Position numbers and translations under genes: made by a program. This document shows, piece by piece, positions 38,660-47,455 of a stretch of DNA of 64,000 bases (position 1 is its first letter; every line of letters starts with the position of its first letter). Source of the stretch: Noviherbaspirillum soli (GTDB lineage: Bacteria > Pseudomonadota > Gammaproteobacteria > Burkholderiales > Burkholderiaceae_D); the NCBI RefSeq assembly GCF_015352955.1, contig NZ_JACYOX010000036.1:1-64000 (forward strand). The letters are read 5' to 3'. The notes below the pieces were generated by a model. That model was given only the letters and a program-made list of their open reading frames with translations. It did no database searches and was not told where the DNA came from.

Positions 38660-39640
38660 TCAGCCTTCCAGCACCTTGATCTTGCCGTCCGTGATGTCCT
38701 TCTTGATCTGCTCCAGCTTGGCCTTCTGCTCGGGCGTGGCGCCGCAGATCTTCATGTCGGATGCATCGCCGCCCATCGCCAGGCCGAACGGCTTGTAGCC
38801 CGGTTTCCACTCGCCGGACACGGCCTGCGAGATCGCGTAGTGCACCTGGTAGCCCACGCCGGTGATGCTGTAGGCCACATACAGCGGGTCGCTGCCGCAG
38901 CGGTCGGTATAGCTGCCGATGATGTGGGTGCCCTTCTCCTTGGCCGCCTGCTCCATGCCGCGCAGGCCGAGGTTCAGGATGTGGTAGTGCACGTCGGCGC
39001 CCTGGGCGATCGCGGCCAGCGTGGCTTCCTTGGACTTGGAGACGTTGTCGAAGTCGCCGGTGTAGTTCTCCACGTACTTGATCTGCGGATTGATCGCGCG
39101 TGCGCCGTTGCCGAACTCCTTGCCGGCGTTGACGATGGAAGGAATCTCCATGCCGCCGACATAGCTGACCGCGCCATTCTTCGACAGCATGGCCGCGGCC
39201 GCGCCGGCCACATAGGCGATCTGCGCCTGCTTGACGTCATAGCCGGCGACATTGGGCGCGGACTCGCCCTGGTTGCCGCCGACGATGGAAAACTTCTTCT
39301 TCGGGAAGCGCTTGGCCACCTTCAGCACCGCGGCCTGGGTCTGTCCGCCGACGCCGATCACCAGGTCGTTCTTCGATGCCAGGTTGGTCAGCGCCTGCTC
39401 CATGTCGGCATAGTTGATGTTCTCGATCATCTGCACCTTGATCCTGCTGCCGAACTCCTTCTCGGACTGGGCCAGGCCGGTATAGCCCGACTCCATCCAG
39501 CCCTTGTCGGACTTCGATCCGGGGATCAGCACGCCGACCTTGACCGGGTCGGCGGCCTGGGCCGCGCCGCACGCGGCGCTGATGGCCAGCGCGGACACGG
39601 ACAACAGCAGACGGCGACGTGATGACATTTTGCAGCGCAT
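38660..39640 (-). CDS. BMP family ABC transporter substrate-binding protein
   Basis: A 326-residue periplasmic protein of the basic membrane protein (PnrA-like) family, whose members mostly bind nucleosides or purine-like compounds. The signal peptide ends near residue 29 (CGAAQA). KVGVLIPGSKSDKGWMESGYTGL is the family opening, and ASKNDLVIGVGGQTQ and VAGAAAAMLSKNGAVSYVGG follow. I chose the ATG at 39640 because AAAGGAG lies eight bases upstream; another ATG is four codons in. It is first in the transporter operon and divergent from a RutB-like hydrolase, so the imported compound may be that enzyme's substrate or precursor. Confidence 0.92.
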   Translation of the reverse strand: MRCKMSSRRRLLLSVSALAISAACGAAQAADPVKVGVLIPGSKSDKGWMESGYTGLAQSEKEFGSRIKVQMIENINYADMEQALTNLASKNDLVIGVGGQTQAAVLKVAKRFPKKKFSIVGGNQGESAPNVAGYDVKQAQIAYVAGAAAAMLSKNGAVSYVGGMEIPSIVNAGKEFGNGARAINPQIKYVENYTGDFDNVSKSKEATLAAIAQGADVHYHILNLGLRGMEQAAKEKGTHIIGSYTDRCGSDPLYVAYSITGVGYQVHYAISQAVSGEWKPGYKPFGLAMGGDASDMKICGATPEQKAKLEQIKKDITDGKIKVLEG

Positions 39641-39745
39641 GACTGGCACTCCTTTTGCATTGGGAAAGTTGACTCGCCCTGACCGGGCCTGACTCATCCA
39701 TAGCAAGTTCGATGCCATTGCCGGCAACGCCATCAGGAGAACCCC

Positions 39746-40555
39746 ATGCATAAAGCCCTACCGCCACTTGCCCGCCCTGCCGACGGCATGCTGGGCCACA
39801 GCCCCAACACCGCATGGCGCGCCAGCGCCGAAGAGATCGACATGGCGGTGCCGCCGCCGCATCCGGTGCTGGCCCGCATCGCCTGCCAGCCGCAGTCGGT
39901 GCTGGTGAACCTGCGCCAGACCGCCATCATCGTGGTCGACATGCAGAATGATTTCTGCACCACGAATGGCTGGGTGCACGAGATTGGCGGCGATCCGACC
40001 CCGAACCGTGCGCCGATTGCACCATTGCAGGGATTGCTGCCGGCGCTGCGCCAGTCCGGCGTGCCGGTGATCTGGGTCAACTGGGGCAACCGCCCCGACC
40101 TGGCCAACATGCCGCCCAACCAGATCCACCTCTACAAGCCGTCGGGCACGGGCACCGGCCTGGGCGACCCCTTGCGCAGCAATGCCGCGCCGGTGCTGCA
40201 GAAAGACTCCTGGGCAGCAGCCGTGGTGGACGAGCTGCAGCCCGAGGCCGGCGACATCATGGTCGACAAGTACCGCATCAGCGGCTTCTGGGACACGCCG
40301 CTCGACAGCATCCTGCGCAACCTGGGCATACGCACCATCCTGTTCGCCGGGGTCAACATCGACCAGTGCGTGCTGCACACCCTGACCGACGCCAATTTCC
40401 TCGGCTATGGCTGCCTGCTGGTGGAAGACTGCTGCGCGACCACCTCGCCCCGCTTCTGCGCCGAGGCGGCGGTATGGAACGTGAAGAAATGCTTCGGCTT
40501 CACCACCGACAGCGCGCGGCTGCTGACGGCGCTGGAAACGGCGCGGCCGGCATGA
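39746..40555 (+). CDS. Isochorismatase-family cysteine hydrolase, RutB-like
   Basis: A 269-residue cysteine hydrolase. The presumed triad is D65 (IIVVDMQNDF), K175 (MVDKYRISGF) and C208 (GVNIDQCVL). FWDTPLDSILRNLGIRTILFAGV strongly resembles ureidoacrylate amidohydrolase RutB. About 55 N-terminal residues precede the catalytic domain. It is divergent from the BMP transporter operon by about 105 bases and overlaps the following amidase by four. No other rut gene is near, so the substrate is likely another ureide or carbamoyl compound. Confidence 0.86.
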   Translation: MHKALPPLARPADGMLGHSPNTAWRASAEEIDMAVPPPHPVLARIACQPQSVLVNLRQTAIIVVDMQNDFCTTNGWVHEIGGDPTPNRAPIAPLQGLLPALRQSGVPVIWVNWGNRPDLANMPPNQIHLYKPSGTGTGLGDPLRSNAAPVLQKDSWAAAVVDELQPEAGDIMVDKYRISGFWDTPLDSILRNLGIRTILFAGVNIDQCVLHTLTDANFLGYGCLLVEDCCATTSPRFCAEAAVWNVKKCFGFTTDSARLLTALETARPA

Positions 40556-41745
40556 TGGCCGCGCCGCCCGACCTGTGGGGCGCCTTCCTGCCGGGCGCGC
40601 GCTGCACCGCGTCCGCCAGCGGCAGCGGCGCTCTCGATGGCATGGCGATGGCGGTCAAGGACCTGATCGACATCGAGGGCGCCGTCACCGGCGGCGGCAA
40701 TCCGGACTGGGCCGCCGACCACGGTCCGGCTGCGGAGCATGCGCCCTGCGTGGCGGCGCCGCTCTCGGCCGGCGCGCATCTCTGCGGCAAGACCGTCACC
40801 GATGAACTGGCCTTCAGCCTCGAAGGACGCAATGCGCATTACGGCACGCCGCGCAATCCGCTGCTGCCCGACTGCCTGCCTGGCGGTTCCTCATCCGGCT
40901 CGGCGGTCGCGGTGGCGGCCGGGCTGGCCGACTTTGCGCTGGGCACCGACACCGGCGGCTCGGTCCGGGTGCCGGCCGCCTTCTGCGGCATCGCGGGCTT
41001 TCGTCCCAGCCATGGCCGGGTGCCGCTCGACGGCGTGCTGCCCTTCGCGCCCAGCTACGACACCGTGGGCTGGCTTGCCCGTTCGGCCGACCTGCTCGCG
41101 CAGGTCGGCCGGGTGCTGCTCGGGCCATCCGTGCTTGCGGCAGGCCCGCCGCGGCTGTGCCTGGCCGCCGATGTGTATGCGATGGCCGAGCCGCGCAGCG
41201 CGGCCCTGCTCAAGAGCGCGGCCGAAGCGCTCGGCGCGGGCGCGTCGCTGGATGTGTTCGAGGGACGCGCGGCGCAATGGCTGCGCTGCTACCAGGTGCT
41301 GCAGGGCGCCGAGATCCGGCAGACGCTGGGCCCATGGATCGCCGCCAGGAAGCCGCGCTTGGGCAGCGACATCGGGCCGCGCTTCGCCTCCACGCTGGAC
41401 ATCGCCGACGACGACATCCGCGACCAGCAGGCATTGCGCCTGGTCGTCAGCGCAAGGCTGCATCGCCTGCTGGCCGATGGCAGGGTGCTGGTGCTGCCGA
41501 CGGTGCCGCTGCCTTCGCTGAAGAAGGACGCCAGCGGCGCGGCGCTGTCGGCCTTCTATGAAGTCGCGCTGGCGGTCAATGCCATCGCCGGCCATGCCGG
41601 CCTGCCGCAGCTGGTGCTGCCGGCCGGACGCGTGGCCGGCGCGCCGGTCAGCCTGTCCTTCATCGCGCAGGCCGGCATGGACGAGCTGCTGCTGGCGCAG
41701 GCGCCGCGCTGGGCGGCGCAACTGGCGGCGGATGGCTTTGGTTGA
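40552..41745 (+). CDS. Amidase-signature family hydrolase
   Basis: A 397-residue amidase. The triad is visible: Lys in MAVKDLIDIEG, cis-Ser in LPGGSSSGSA and nucleophile Ser in GTDTGGSVRVPAAFCGIAG. It is shorter than typical amidases and lacks the C-terminal domain of allophanate hydrolase AtzF. Two ATGs start the frame; the first overlaps the hydrolase stop (ATGATG). The pair probably acts in sequence on one amide-containing substrate. The preceding frame, open from 40366, overlaps the hydrolase and is not used. Confidence 0.88.
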   Translation: MMAAPPDLWGAFLPGARCTASASGSGALDGMAMAVKDLIDIEGAVTGGGNPDWAADHGPAAEHAPCVAAPLSAGAHLCGKTVTDELAFSLEGRNAHYGTPRNPLLPDCLPGGSSSGSAVAVAAGLADFALGTDTGGSVRVPAAFCGIAGFRPSHGRVPLDGVLPFAPSYDTVGWLARSADLLAQVGRVLLGPSVLAAGPPRLCLAADVYAMAEPRSAALLKSAAEALGAGASLDVFEGRAAQWLRCYQVLQGAEIRQTLGPWIAARKPRLGSDIGPRFASTLDIADDDIRDQQALRLVVSARLHRLLADGRVLVLPTVPLPSLKKDASGAALSAFYEVALAVNAIAGHAGLPQLVLPAGRVAGAPVSLSFIAQAGMDELLLAQAPRWAAQLAADGFG

Positions 41746-41832
41746 TGGCGGGAATGGCGTGACGATACGCCGCATGCATGCCGAAGCGACATTTGCGGAG
41801 ATAATGGCGGCATCGCCACTATCCCGCCGACC

Positions 41833-42762
41833 ATGAAGACCTCCGGACTCGGACTCAACTTTCGCCATCTCTATTATTTCTGGGTGGTTGCCAAGGAAGG
41901 CAGCATCACCCGCGCCGCCGAGCGCCTCGATGTCGCGGTGCAGACCATCAGCGCCCAGTTGAGCCTGCTTGAGCAGTCGGTAGGCAAGTCGCTGCTGGCG
42001 CCGCAGGGCCGGCGGCTGGTGCTGACCGAGGCCGGCCGCATTGCGCTGTCCTATGCCGACCAGATCTTCCTGCTGTCCGAGCAGATGATGGATACCCTGG
42101 CCATATCCGACACCGAGCACAGCATGCGCCTGACTGTCGGCATCTCCGACTCGGTGCCCAAGCTGATCACCTCGCACCTGCTGGAAGCGGCGCTGGCGCT
42201 GCCGCAGCGGGTGCGGCTGGTGTGCTATGAGTACCAGCTCGACAACCTGCTGGCCGACCTGGCGCTGCACAAGCTGGACGTGGTGCTGACCGACAGGCCG
42301 GTGCCGTCGGGCACCAACATGCGCGTCTTCAGCCACCTGCTGGGCGAGAGCGAGATCGCCCTGTTCGGTTTGCCGGCCCTGGCCGAGCGCTATGCGCCGG
42401 GCTTTCCGGCCAGCCTGAATGGCGCGCCGCTCCTGCTGCCGACCCGCAACAACGCCATCCGCGGCCGCATCGAGCACTGGCTGGAGATGAACAGCATACG
42501 GGTCGACGTGGTCGGCGAGTTCGACGACAACGCGCTGCTCAACACCTTCGGCCGCAACGGCCTGGGCCTGTTCCCGGCCGACTCGGCGCTGGCCAAGGAT
42601 GTGCACGACCAGTTCGGCGCGGTGACGGTGGGCGCGCTGTCCTCGGTCAAGGAACAGTTCTATGCGATCTCCAACGAGCGCAAGATCAAGCATCCGGCGG
42701 TGGAAGCGATCCTTGGCGCGATCCACGGCAAGGCGTTCCCGCTGTCCCGGCAGGCTGCCTGA
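41833..42762 (+). CDS. LysR-type regulator, NhaR-like
   Basis: A 309-residue LysR protein. FRHLYYFWVVAKEGSITRAAERLDVAVQTISAQLSLLEQSVG is the NhaR-type winged helix-turn-helix, and a periplasmic-binding-protein-like effector domain follows. NhaR activates Na+/H+ antiporter genes in response to sodium; a putative Na+/H+ antiporter gene lies convergently only 21 bases away, which supports the reading. It could also regulate the amidase pair 87 bases upstream. Confidence 0.88.
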   Translation: MKTSGLGLNFRHLYYFWVVAKEGSITRAAERLDVAVQTISAQLSLLEQSVGKSLLAPQGRRLVLTEAGRIALSYADQIFLLSEQMMDTLAISDTEHSMRLTVGISDSVPKLITSHLLEAALALPQRVRLVCYEYQLDNLLADLALHKLDVVLTDRPVPSGTNMRVFSHLLGESEIALFGLPALAERYAPGFPASLNGAPLLLPTRNNAIRGRIEHWLEMNSIRVDVVGEFDDNALLNTFGRNGLGLFPADSALAKDVHDQFGAVTVGALSSVKEQFYAISNERKIKHPAVEAILGAIHGKAFPLSRQAA

Positions 42763-42783
42763 GCCTGGCCGGGCAGAAGCCTG

Positions 42784-44043
42784 CTACAGCAGGCGCAGCG
42801 CCAGCGCCGCCACCAGCGTGGGCGGCAGCGCGGCCAGCAGCAGGCCCAGCGGCTGGATGGCGTTGTCGGCGAATTTTTCCTTCAGGATGGCCGCGCCCGC
42901 GGGGTTGGGCGCATTGGCGATCAGCGTCAGGCCGCCGCCGGTCACGGCGCCCGCCACCAGCGCGGTCTTGAAGTCGGGGCTCAAACCTTCCACCAGCGAA
43001 CCCAGATAGGTCAGCGCCGCATTGTCGGTGATGGCGGTCAGCGCGGTGGCGCCGAAGAACACGGCATTGGCGTCCATGCTCATCAGCACCGGCTCCAGCC
43101 ACCATTGCTGCAGCCCGCCCAGCACCACCAGGCCGCCGAGGAAGAAGGCCACCAGCAGCGCCTCGCGCAGGATCAGCGTGTCCTGGTGCCGCTGATAGGC
43201 GGTCGCAAATCCCAGGAAGAACAGGAACACGCCCATGAATACCGGCGGATGGTGCGCGAACACGACCACCAGCAGCAGGAAGGCGAGATGGGCCAGGATC
43301 ATCGGCAAGGGCACGCTCGACGACCCGCCTTGCGGTGCGTCGGCCATATGCCCGAGCTGGCGGCGGAACAGCAGGGTCGCCGCGCCGGCATTGATCACGA
43401 CCGCGATGGCGGCCTTCCAGCCGAAGGTGGCGATCATGAAGCCGATGTCCCAGTTCCACTTGGCCGCCACCATCAGCACCGGCGGCGCGGCGAATGGCGT
43501 GAGGGTGCCGCCGATGGAAACATTGACGAACAGCACGCCGATGGTGGCGTACTTCAGCTTCTCGGGTATTTGGCGCGAGAACAGCGTGTCGCGCAGCATC
43601 AGCGCGGCCAGCGTCATGGCCGCCGGCTCCGTGATGAAGGAGCCGAGCAGCGGCACCAGCGACAGCACCAGGAAGTACAGCGCCATCGCGCGCGGCAGCG
43701 GCAGCAGGCGGGCGAACAGCCGCACGATGGCGCCGGCGAACTGCAGGATGGGACGGGTGCCGGCGATCACCATGATGGCAAACACGAACATCGGCTCGGT
43801 GAAGTTGCGCGACTCCAGGTAGCCGATCGCTTCCTGCTTGCCGCTGACGGCGAACATGAACAGCATCAGCACCATGGCCCAGAAGCCGAACACGACCTCG
43901 ACCTCCCCCAGCAGATGCCAGATGCCAGCATGGCGCGGCCGGGCATGGGCGAGATGCTCGAAGAACTTGGTGGAAAAGGTGTGGAGGACGGCGATGGCGA
44001 ACAGCGTGGCGCCAATGATCTGGATCAGAGTGGGTGCGTTCAT
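42784..44043 (-). CDS. Putative Na+/H+ antiporter (membrane protein)
   Basis: A 419-residue polytopic inner-membrane protein with about ten to eleven hydrophobic segments. GSFITEPAAMTLAALMLRD, GGTLTPFAAPPVLMVAAKWNWD and ITDNAALTYLGSLVEG, with conserved acids inside membrane segments, fit the Na+/H+ antiporter family related to CitM/ArsB transporters. I chose the ATG at 44043 (MNAPTLIQI); the frame is open 22 codons further. Ion specificity is unproven. Confidence 0.85.
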   Translation of the reverse strand: MNAPTLIQIIGATLFAIAVLHTFSTKFFEHLAHARPRHAGIWHLLGEVEVVFGFWAMVLMLFMFAVSGKQEAIGYLESRNFTEPMFVFAIMVIAGTRPILQFAGAIVRLFARLLPLPRAMALYFLVLSLVPLLGSFITEPAAMTLAALMLRDTLFSRQIPEKLKYATIGVLFVNVSIGGTLTPFAAPPVLMVAAKWNWDIGFMIATFGWKAAIAVVINAGAATLLFRRQLGHMADAPQGGSSSVPLPMILAHLAFLLLVVVFAHHPPVFMGVFLFFLGFATAYQRHQDTLILREALLVAFFLGGLVVLGGLQQWWLEPVLMSMDANAVFFGATALTAITDNAALTYLGSLVEGLSPDFKTALVAGAVTGGGLTLIANAPNPAGAAILKEKFADNAIQPLGLLLAALPPTLVAALALRLL

Positions 44044-44193
44044 GGTCGTGAGCAAGCCGCGTGGCGGCCCGACCATCGCGTTACCTGCCACACAGGATTG
44101 TGTGAGCACCCGGCGGCGAGTATAGCCGATAAGAATAGTCGAGGATAGTCGAGGCCAACCCGGAGCGGCGGGCGGCAGGGCGGCATTACGGCA

Positions 44194-44613
44194 TCACGAT
44201 TGCGCGCCCTGCGCCGGCGGATCGTAGGCAATGACCTTCTCGCGCTCGTTGGCATCGTTGCGCGCCACCACCGCGCGCGCCGGCTCGGTCTGGCTCAGGT
44301 TGCGCGCCTCGTGCGGCACGCCGGGCGGGATGAACAGGAAGTCGCCCGGCTCGCTCACCACCACCTGCTCCAGCCGCATGCCGTAACGGGTTTCCACCCT
44401 CCCTTCCAGCACATAGATCCCGGTCTCGTAGCCCTGGTGCACATGCGGCCGGGCCGCGCCGCCGGGCGGGATCACCACCAGGTGCATCGCCAGGCCGCGC
44501 GCGCCGGCGCTGTCGGCGGAGATGCCGTTGAAATAAGGCAGTCCCTGGACGGTGGCGGTTTCCGGGCCGGCGCGCAGCGCGGTCACCTGCTGGGGTGCGG
44601 GGCTATCGTGCAT
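44194..44613 (-). CDS. Cupin domain protein
   Basis: A 139-residue single-domain cupin. H57, H59 and E63 in ARPHVHQGYETGIYVLEG plus H101 in IPPGVPHEARN form the usual metal site. The reaction is unknown; small cupins include isomerases, dioxygenases and sensors. The gene stands between the antiporter and a LysR gene, all on the minus strand. Confidence 0.88.
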   Translation of the reverse strand: MHDSPAPQQVTALRAGPETATVQGLPYFNGISADSAGARGLAMHLVVIPPGGAARPHVHQGYETGIYVLEGRVETRYGMRLEQVVVSEPGDFLFIPPGVPHEARNLSQTEPARAVVARNDANEREKVIAYDPPAQGAQS

Positions 44614-44661
44614 GATGGTTCTCCGGGGTCAGGATGGGAATGGAAAAACAAGTCTAGCCCA

Positions 44662-45552
44662 TCACGATGCATCTGTTCCACCGGGCGGTGCAAGGCTTTC
44701 CTGTGCGCCATGCACCGCCTCGGCGACCAGGTCGGCGATCAGCCGCACCCGCGGCGAGCGACGCACATCCGGATGCACGACCAGCCACAGTTCACGCGGC
44801 GCCGGCGGGGCCTCGCACGGCAGCCATGCCAGTTCCGGATCGGCACGACCCATGAAATGCGGCAGCACCGCCAGGCCCAGTCCGGCCCGCGCCGCATCGC
44901 GCTGCAACGACAGGGTATTGGCGCGGAAGGCGTAGCCGCGCTGGCCGCGATAGCGGTCCAGCCATTGCTGCTCGGGCGCATGCGCCATGGTTTCGTCGTA
45001 GCCAATGAAGCGCCACTGCGCCGGCTCGCGCGAGGCCGCATGGCCGGCCCTGCCATACAAGCCGTAATGCATGCTGCCCAGCAGGCGCGCAGCCAGTCCG
45101 GCATCGCGCGGACGGCCCACCCGCAGCGCCAGGTCGGCCTCGCGCCGCGACAGCGCCACCAGCCGGGTCTCCACCACCAGCTCCAGCGTCACGCTGGACC
45201 AGCGCTCATGCATGGCGCACAGCCGCGGCAGCAGGAAATGCTGGCCCAGCGAGGGCAGCACCGACAGCCGCACCGTGCCCGACAGCGGCGCACCGCCGGC
45301 TGCCTCGCGCATGAATTCGAGCGCCTGCTCTTCCATCTGCCCGGCCCGCAGCGACAGCTGCTCGCCTTCGCTGGTGAGCATCCAGCCGCGCGGCAGGCGG
45401 TCGAACAGGCGCATGCCCAGCGCCTGTTCCAGCTGGTCGATGCGGCGCGCCACCGTGGTGTGCTCGACCTGCAGGCTGCGCGCGGCGGTGGACAGGCTGC
45501 CGGCCCGCGCCAGCGTGAGGAAGATGCGGACGTCATCCCAGTTGAGTTTCAT
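44662..45552 (-). CDS. LysR family transcriptional regulator
   Basis: A 296-residue LysR protein starting MKLNWDDVRIFLTLARAGSLSTAARSL, a standard winged helix-turn-helix of the GcvA/AmpR-like branch, with a C-terminal effector domain. The ATG at 45552 is family-consistent; the open frame begins 33 codons earlier, in the intergenic region. It is divergent from the DUF2917 gene, a recurring pair in proteobacteria. Confidence 0.92.
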   Translation of the reverse strand: MKLNWDDVRIFLTLARAGSLSTAARSLQVEHTTVARRIDQLEQALGMRLFDRLPRGWMLTSEGEQLSLRAGQMEEQALEFMREAAGGAPLSGTVRLSVLPSLGQHFLLPRLCAMHERWSSVTLELVVETRLVALSRREADLALRVGRPRDAGLAARLLGSMHYGLYGRAGHAASREPAQWRFIGYDETMAHAPEQQWLDRYRGQRGYAFRANTLSLQRDAARAGLGLAVLPHFMGRADPELAWLPCEAPPAPRELWLVVHPDVRRSPRVRLIADLVAEAVHGAQESLAPPGGTDAS

Positions 45553-45649
45553 CTGTGTATTTATGCACGAAAGGTGTGCAGGCTTTTGGAATATCCGTGT
45601 GAATTTGCAGATGCTAAGGTGAAGGCCATCATCACGCAAGGAGTCCATC

Positions 45650-45994
45650 ATGGCAATCTCGCAAGCGCTTCACTCCCTCCAGATGCAGCCCCGCGGCGTT
45701 GCGCAGTTCATCGCGCATGGCAGGCAGCGGCTGTCCTACCGCGCCGGCGGCGACGGCTTCGTCTGGCTCACGCGGGATGGCGACATCAAGGATTACTGGC
45801 TGGGCGCCGGCGACAGCATCAGCCTGTGCCCGGGCGACCGGGTCTGGCTGACGCTGGAATATGCCAGCCGGCCGGCCTCGCTGGTGCTGGAGTCGGTGTC
45901 GGCGCCGCCACCGCTATGGCGCCGCCTGGTCGCGTTAATGACGCATCGCGAGGCCCGTCCGTGCCAGCCGGCATCCGGTCCTGTGCCGGGCTGA
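45650..45994 (+). CDS. DUF2917 domain protein
   Basis: A 114-residue soluble protein. ISLCPGDRVWLTLEYASRPASLVLES is a cupin-like beta pattern of the DUF2917 family, whose function is unknown. AAGGAG lies seven bases before the ATG. Its position opposite a LysR gene suggests it is that regulator's target. Confidence 0.82.
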   Translation: MAISQALHSLQMQPRGVAQFIAHGRQRLSYRAGGDGFVWLTRDGDIKDYWLGAGDSISLCPGDRVWLTLEYASRPASLVLESVSAPPPLWRRLVALMTHREARPCQPASGPVPG

Positions 45995-46061
45995 ACCTGG
46001 CGCGGCGGCCGGAACGGCTCCGGCCCTTGCATCTGCAGCCCGCTGTTCGTGATCAACCATC

Positions 46062-46180
46062 GGTGGAATGCCCCCTCGGGGGATTCCACCCTACCCCACC
46101 GCTCGCGTACAACGCTTGCGCGTTACGCCACTGCGGTCGCACTTCGCGTAGGGAGCAACACCCGAAGGGCGTTGCACCGT
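46062..46180. repeat. Pair of inverted REP-like palindromes
   Basis: GGTGGAATGCCCCC...GGATTCCACCCTAC (46062-46094) and a facing GTAGGGAGCAACACCCGAAGGGCGTTGCACC (46148-46177). The first is a compensated variant in which both arms have changed (GGAAT/ATTCC for GCAAT/ATTGC), so the stem is preserved. The rest of 45995-46249 holds no gene. Confidence 0.88.
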
Positions 46181-46249
46181 GGGCGATTGAACGACCGGGG
46201 AACGTCGAATACCGCCGTAATCGGCAATGCAAGCCAGGCCCAATCCCCT

Positions 46250-47314
46250 TCAAAGCGGCAGGTCCGACTGCGACAGCCCCTCCCGCAATTCCTCCATCAG
46301 CTGCGCCACGCTGCAGTTGCGCGACAGCGGCGCGGCCTGCCCGGCCCATAGCGACAGGAACTCCGGCCGGCCCTGGCGGCTGGCGGCGGCGCGCATGTCG
46401 CGGGTCAGCGCATTGGCGACCGGATACACCGGCGCGCTGACTTCGAAGGCGCGCATCTCGTCCATGAAGCGGTTGCGCACGCCCCGCGCCGGGCGTCCGG
46501 AAAAGACCCGGGTTACGCCGGTGTGGCGGCTGGCCGGCCCGGTCAGCGCCAGCTTGTAGGCATCCGACACGCCGGATTCGATGGTGCTGAGGAAGGCGGT
46601 GCCGACCGACACCGCCGAGGCGCCCAGCGCCAGCGCGGCCCGCACGCCGCGGCGGTCGGCAATGCCGCCGGCCGCCACCACCGGCAGCCGCACCGCGTCG
46701 GCCACCTGCGGCACCAGGGCCATGGTGCCGATCATCGCGCCCTGGAAATCGTCGGTCAGGAAGGTGCCGCGATGGCCGCCGGCCTCGGCGCCCTGCGCCA
46801 CCACGGCGTCGACGCCGCGCCGCTCCAGCTCGATCGCTTCGTCCACCGTGGTGGCGGTGCCCATCACGCAGGTGCCGCCGGCCTTCAGGGCATCGATGTG
46901 CTGCGGCGAGGGCACGCCGAAGGTGAAACTGAAGGCGGCGACACCGGCCGACAGCACCGCTTCCATCTGCGCATGGTAGTTCTCCTCCAGGCTGGCCGGC
47001 AGCGCGGGCGGCGCGATGCCGAGTTCGGCGTGATAGCGCGCCAGCGCCTGGCGCATGGTGTCGACGCCGGCGCTGCTGCGCTCGCCCGGCGCCATCACGA
47101 ACAGGTTCACGCCGAAAGGCCGGGACGTCAGCGTGCGGATCTCGGCGATGGTGGCCAGAAGCTTCTCCGGCGACATGTAGCCCGCGCCCAGCACGCCCAG
47201 GCCGCCGGCATTGCTGACCGCGGCCACCAGCGGCGCCTTGGCCGCTTCGCCGGCCATGGGCGCCAGAAAGATCGGGTAATCGACATGCAGCCGCTGGGCG
47301 AGGTTGTTGGGCAT
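46250..47314 (-). CDS. Nitronate monooxygenase
   Basis: A 354-residue FMN TIM-barrel enzyme that oxidises alkyl nitronates such as propionate 3-nitronate. FLAPMAGEAAKAPLVAAVSNAGGLGVLGAGYMSPE opens the barrel. VAQGAEAGGHRGTF carries the catalytic histidine, and VVAAGGIADRRGVRAALALGASAVSVGTAFL binds FMN phosphate. Length is standard. It stands alone and opposite the Nudix fusion gene. Confidence 0.92.
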   Translation of the reverse strand: MPNNLAQRLHVDYPIFLAPMAGEAAKAPLVAAVSNAGGLGVLGAGYMSPEKLLATIAEIRTLTSRPFGVNLFVMAPGERSSAGVDTMRQALARYHAELGIAPPALPASLEENYHAQMEAVLSAGVAAFSFTFGVPSPQHIDALKAGGTCVMGTATTVDEAIELERRGVDAVVAQGAEAGGHRGTFLTDDFQGAMIGTMALVPQVADAVRLPVVAAGGIADRRGVRAALALGASAVSVGTAFLSTIESGVSDAYKLALTGPASRHTGVTRVFSGRPARGVRNRFMDEMRAFEVSAPVYPVANALTRDMRAAASRQGRPEFLSLWAGQAAPLSRNCSVAQLMEELREGLSQSDLPL

Positions 47315-47455
47315 CGCGGTTCTCCGTGGGCAATGAATGGACCTGCATTATAGGCAGCGGCAGGGACAGCGGCTTGGCGCTGGCGCAGGGCTTCCGGTGA
47401 AAATCGCCATGCTGTTTTACAATCGTCGCCACCCGATTCCTTCCAGGCCAAGCGC

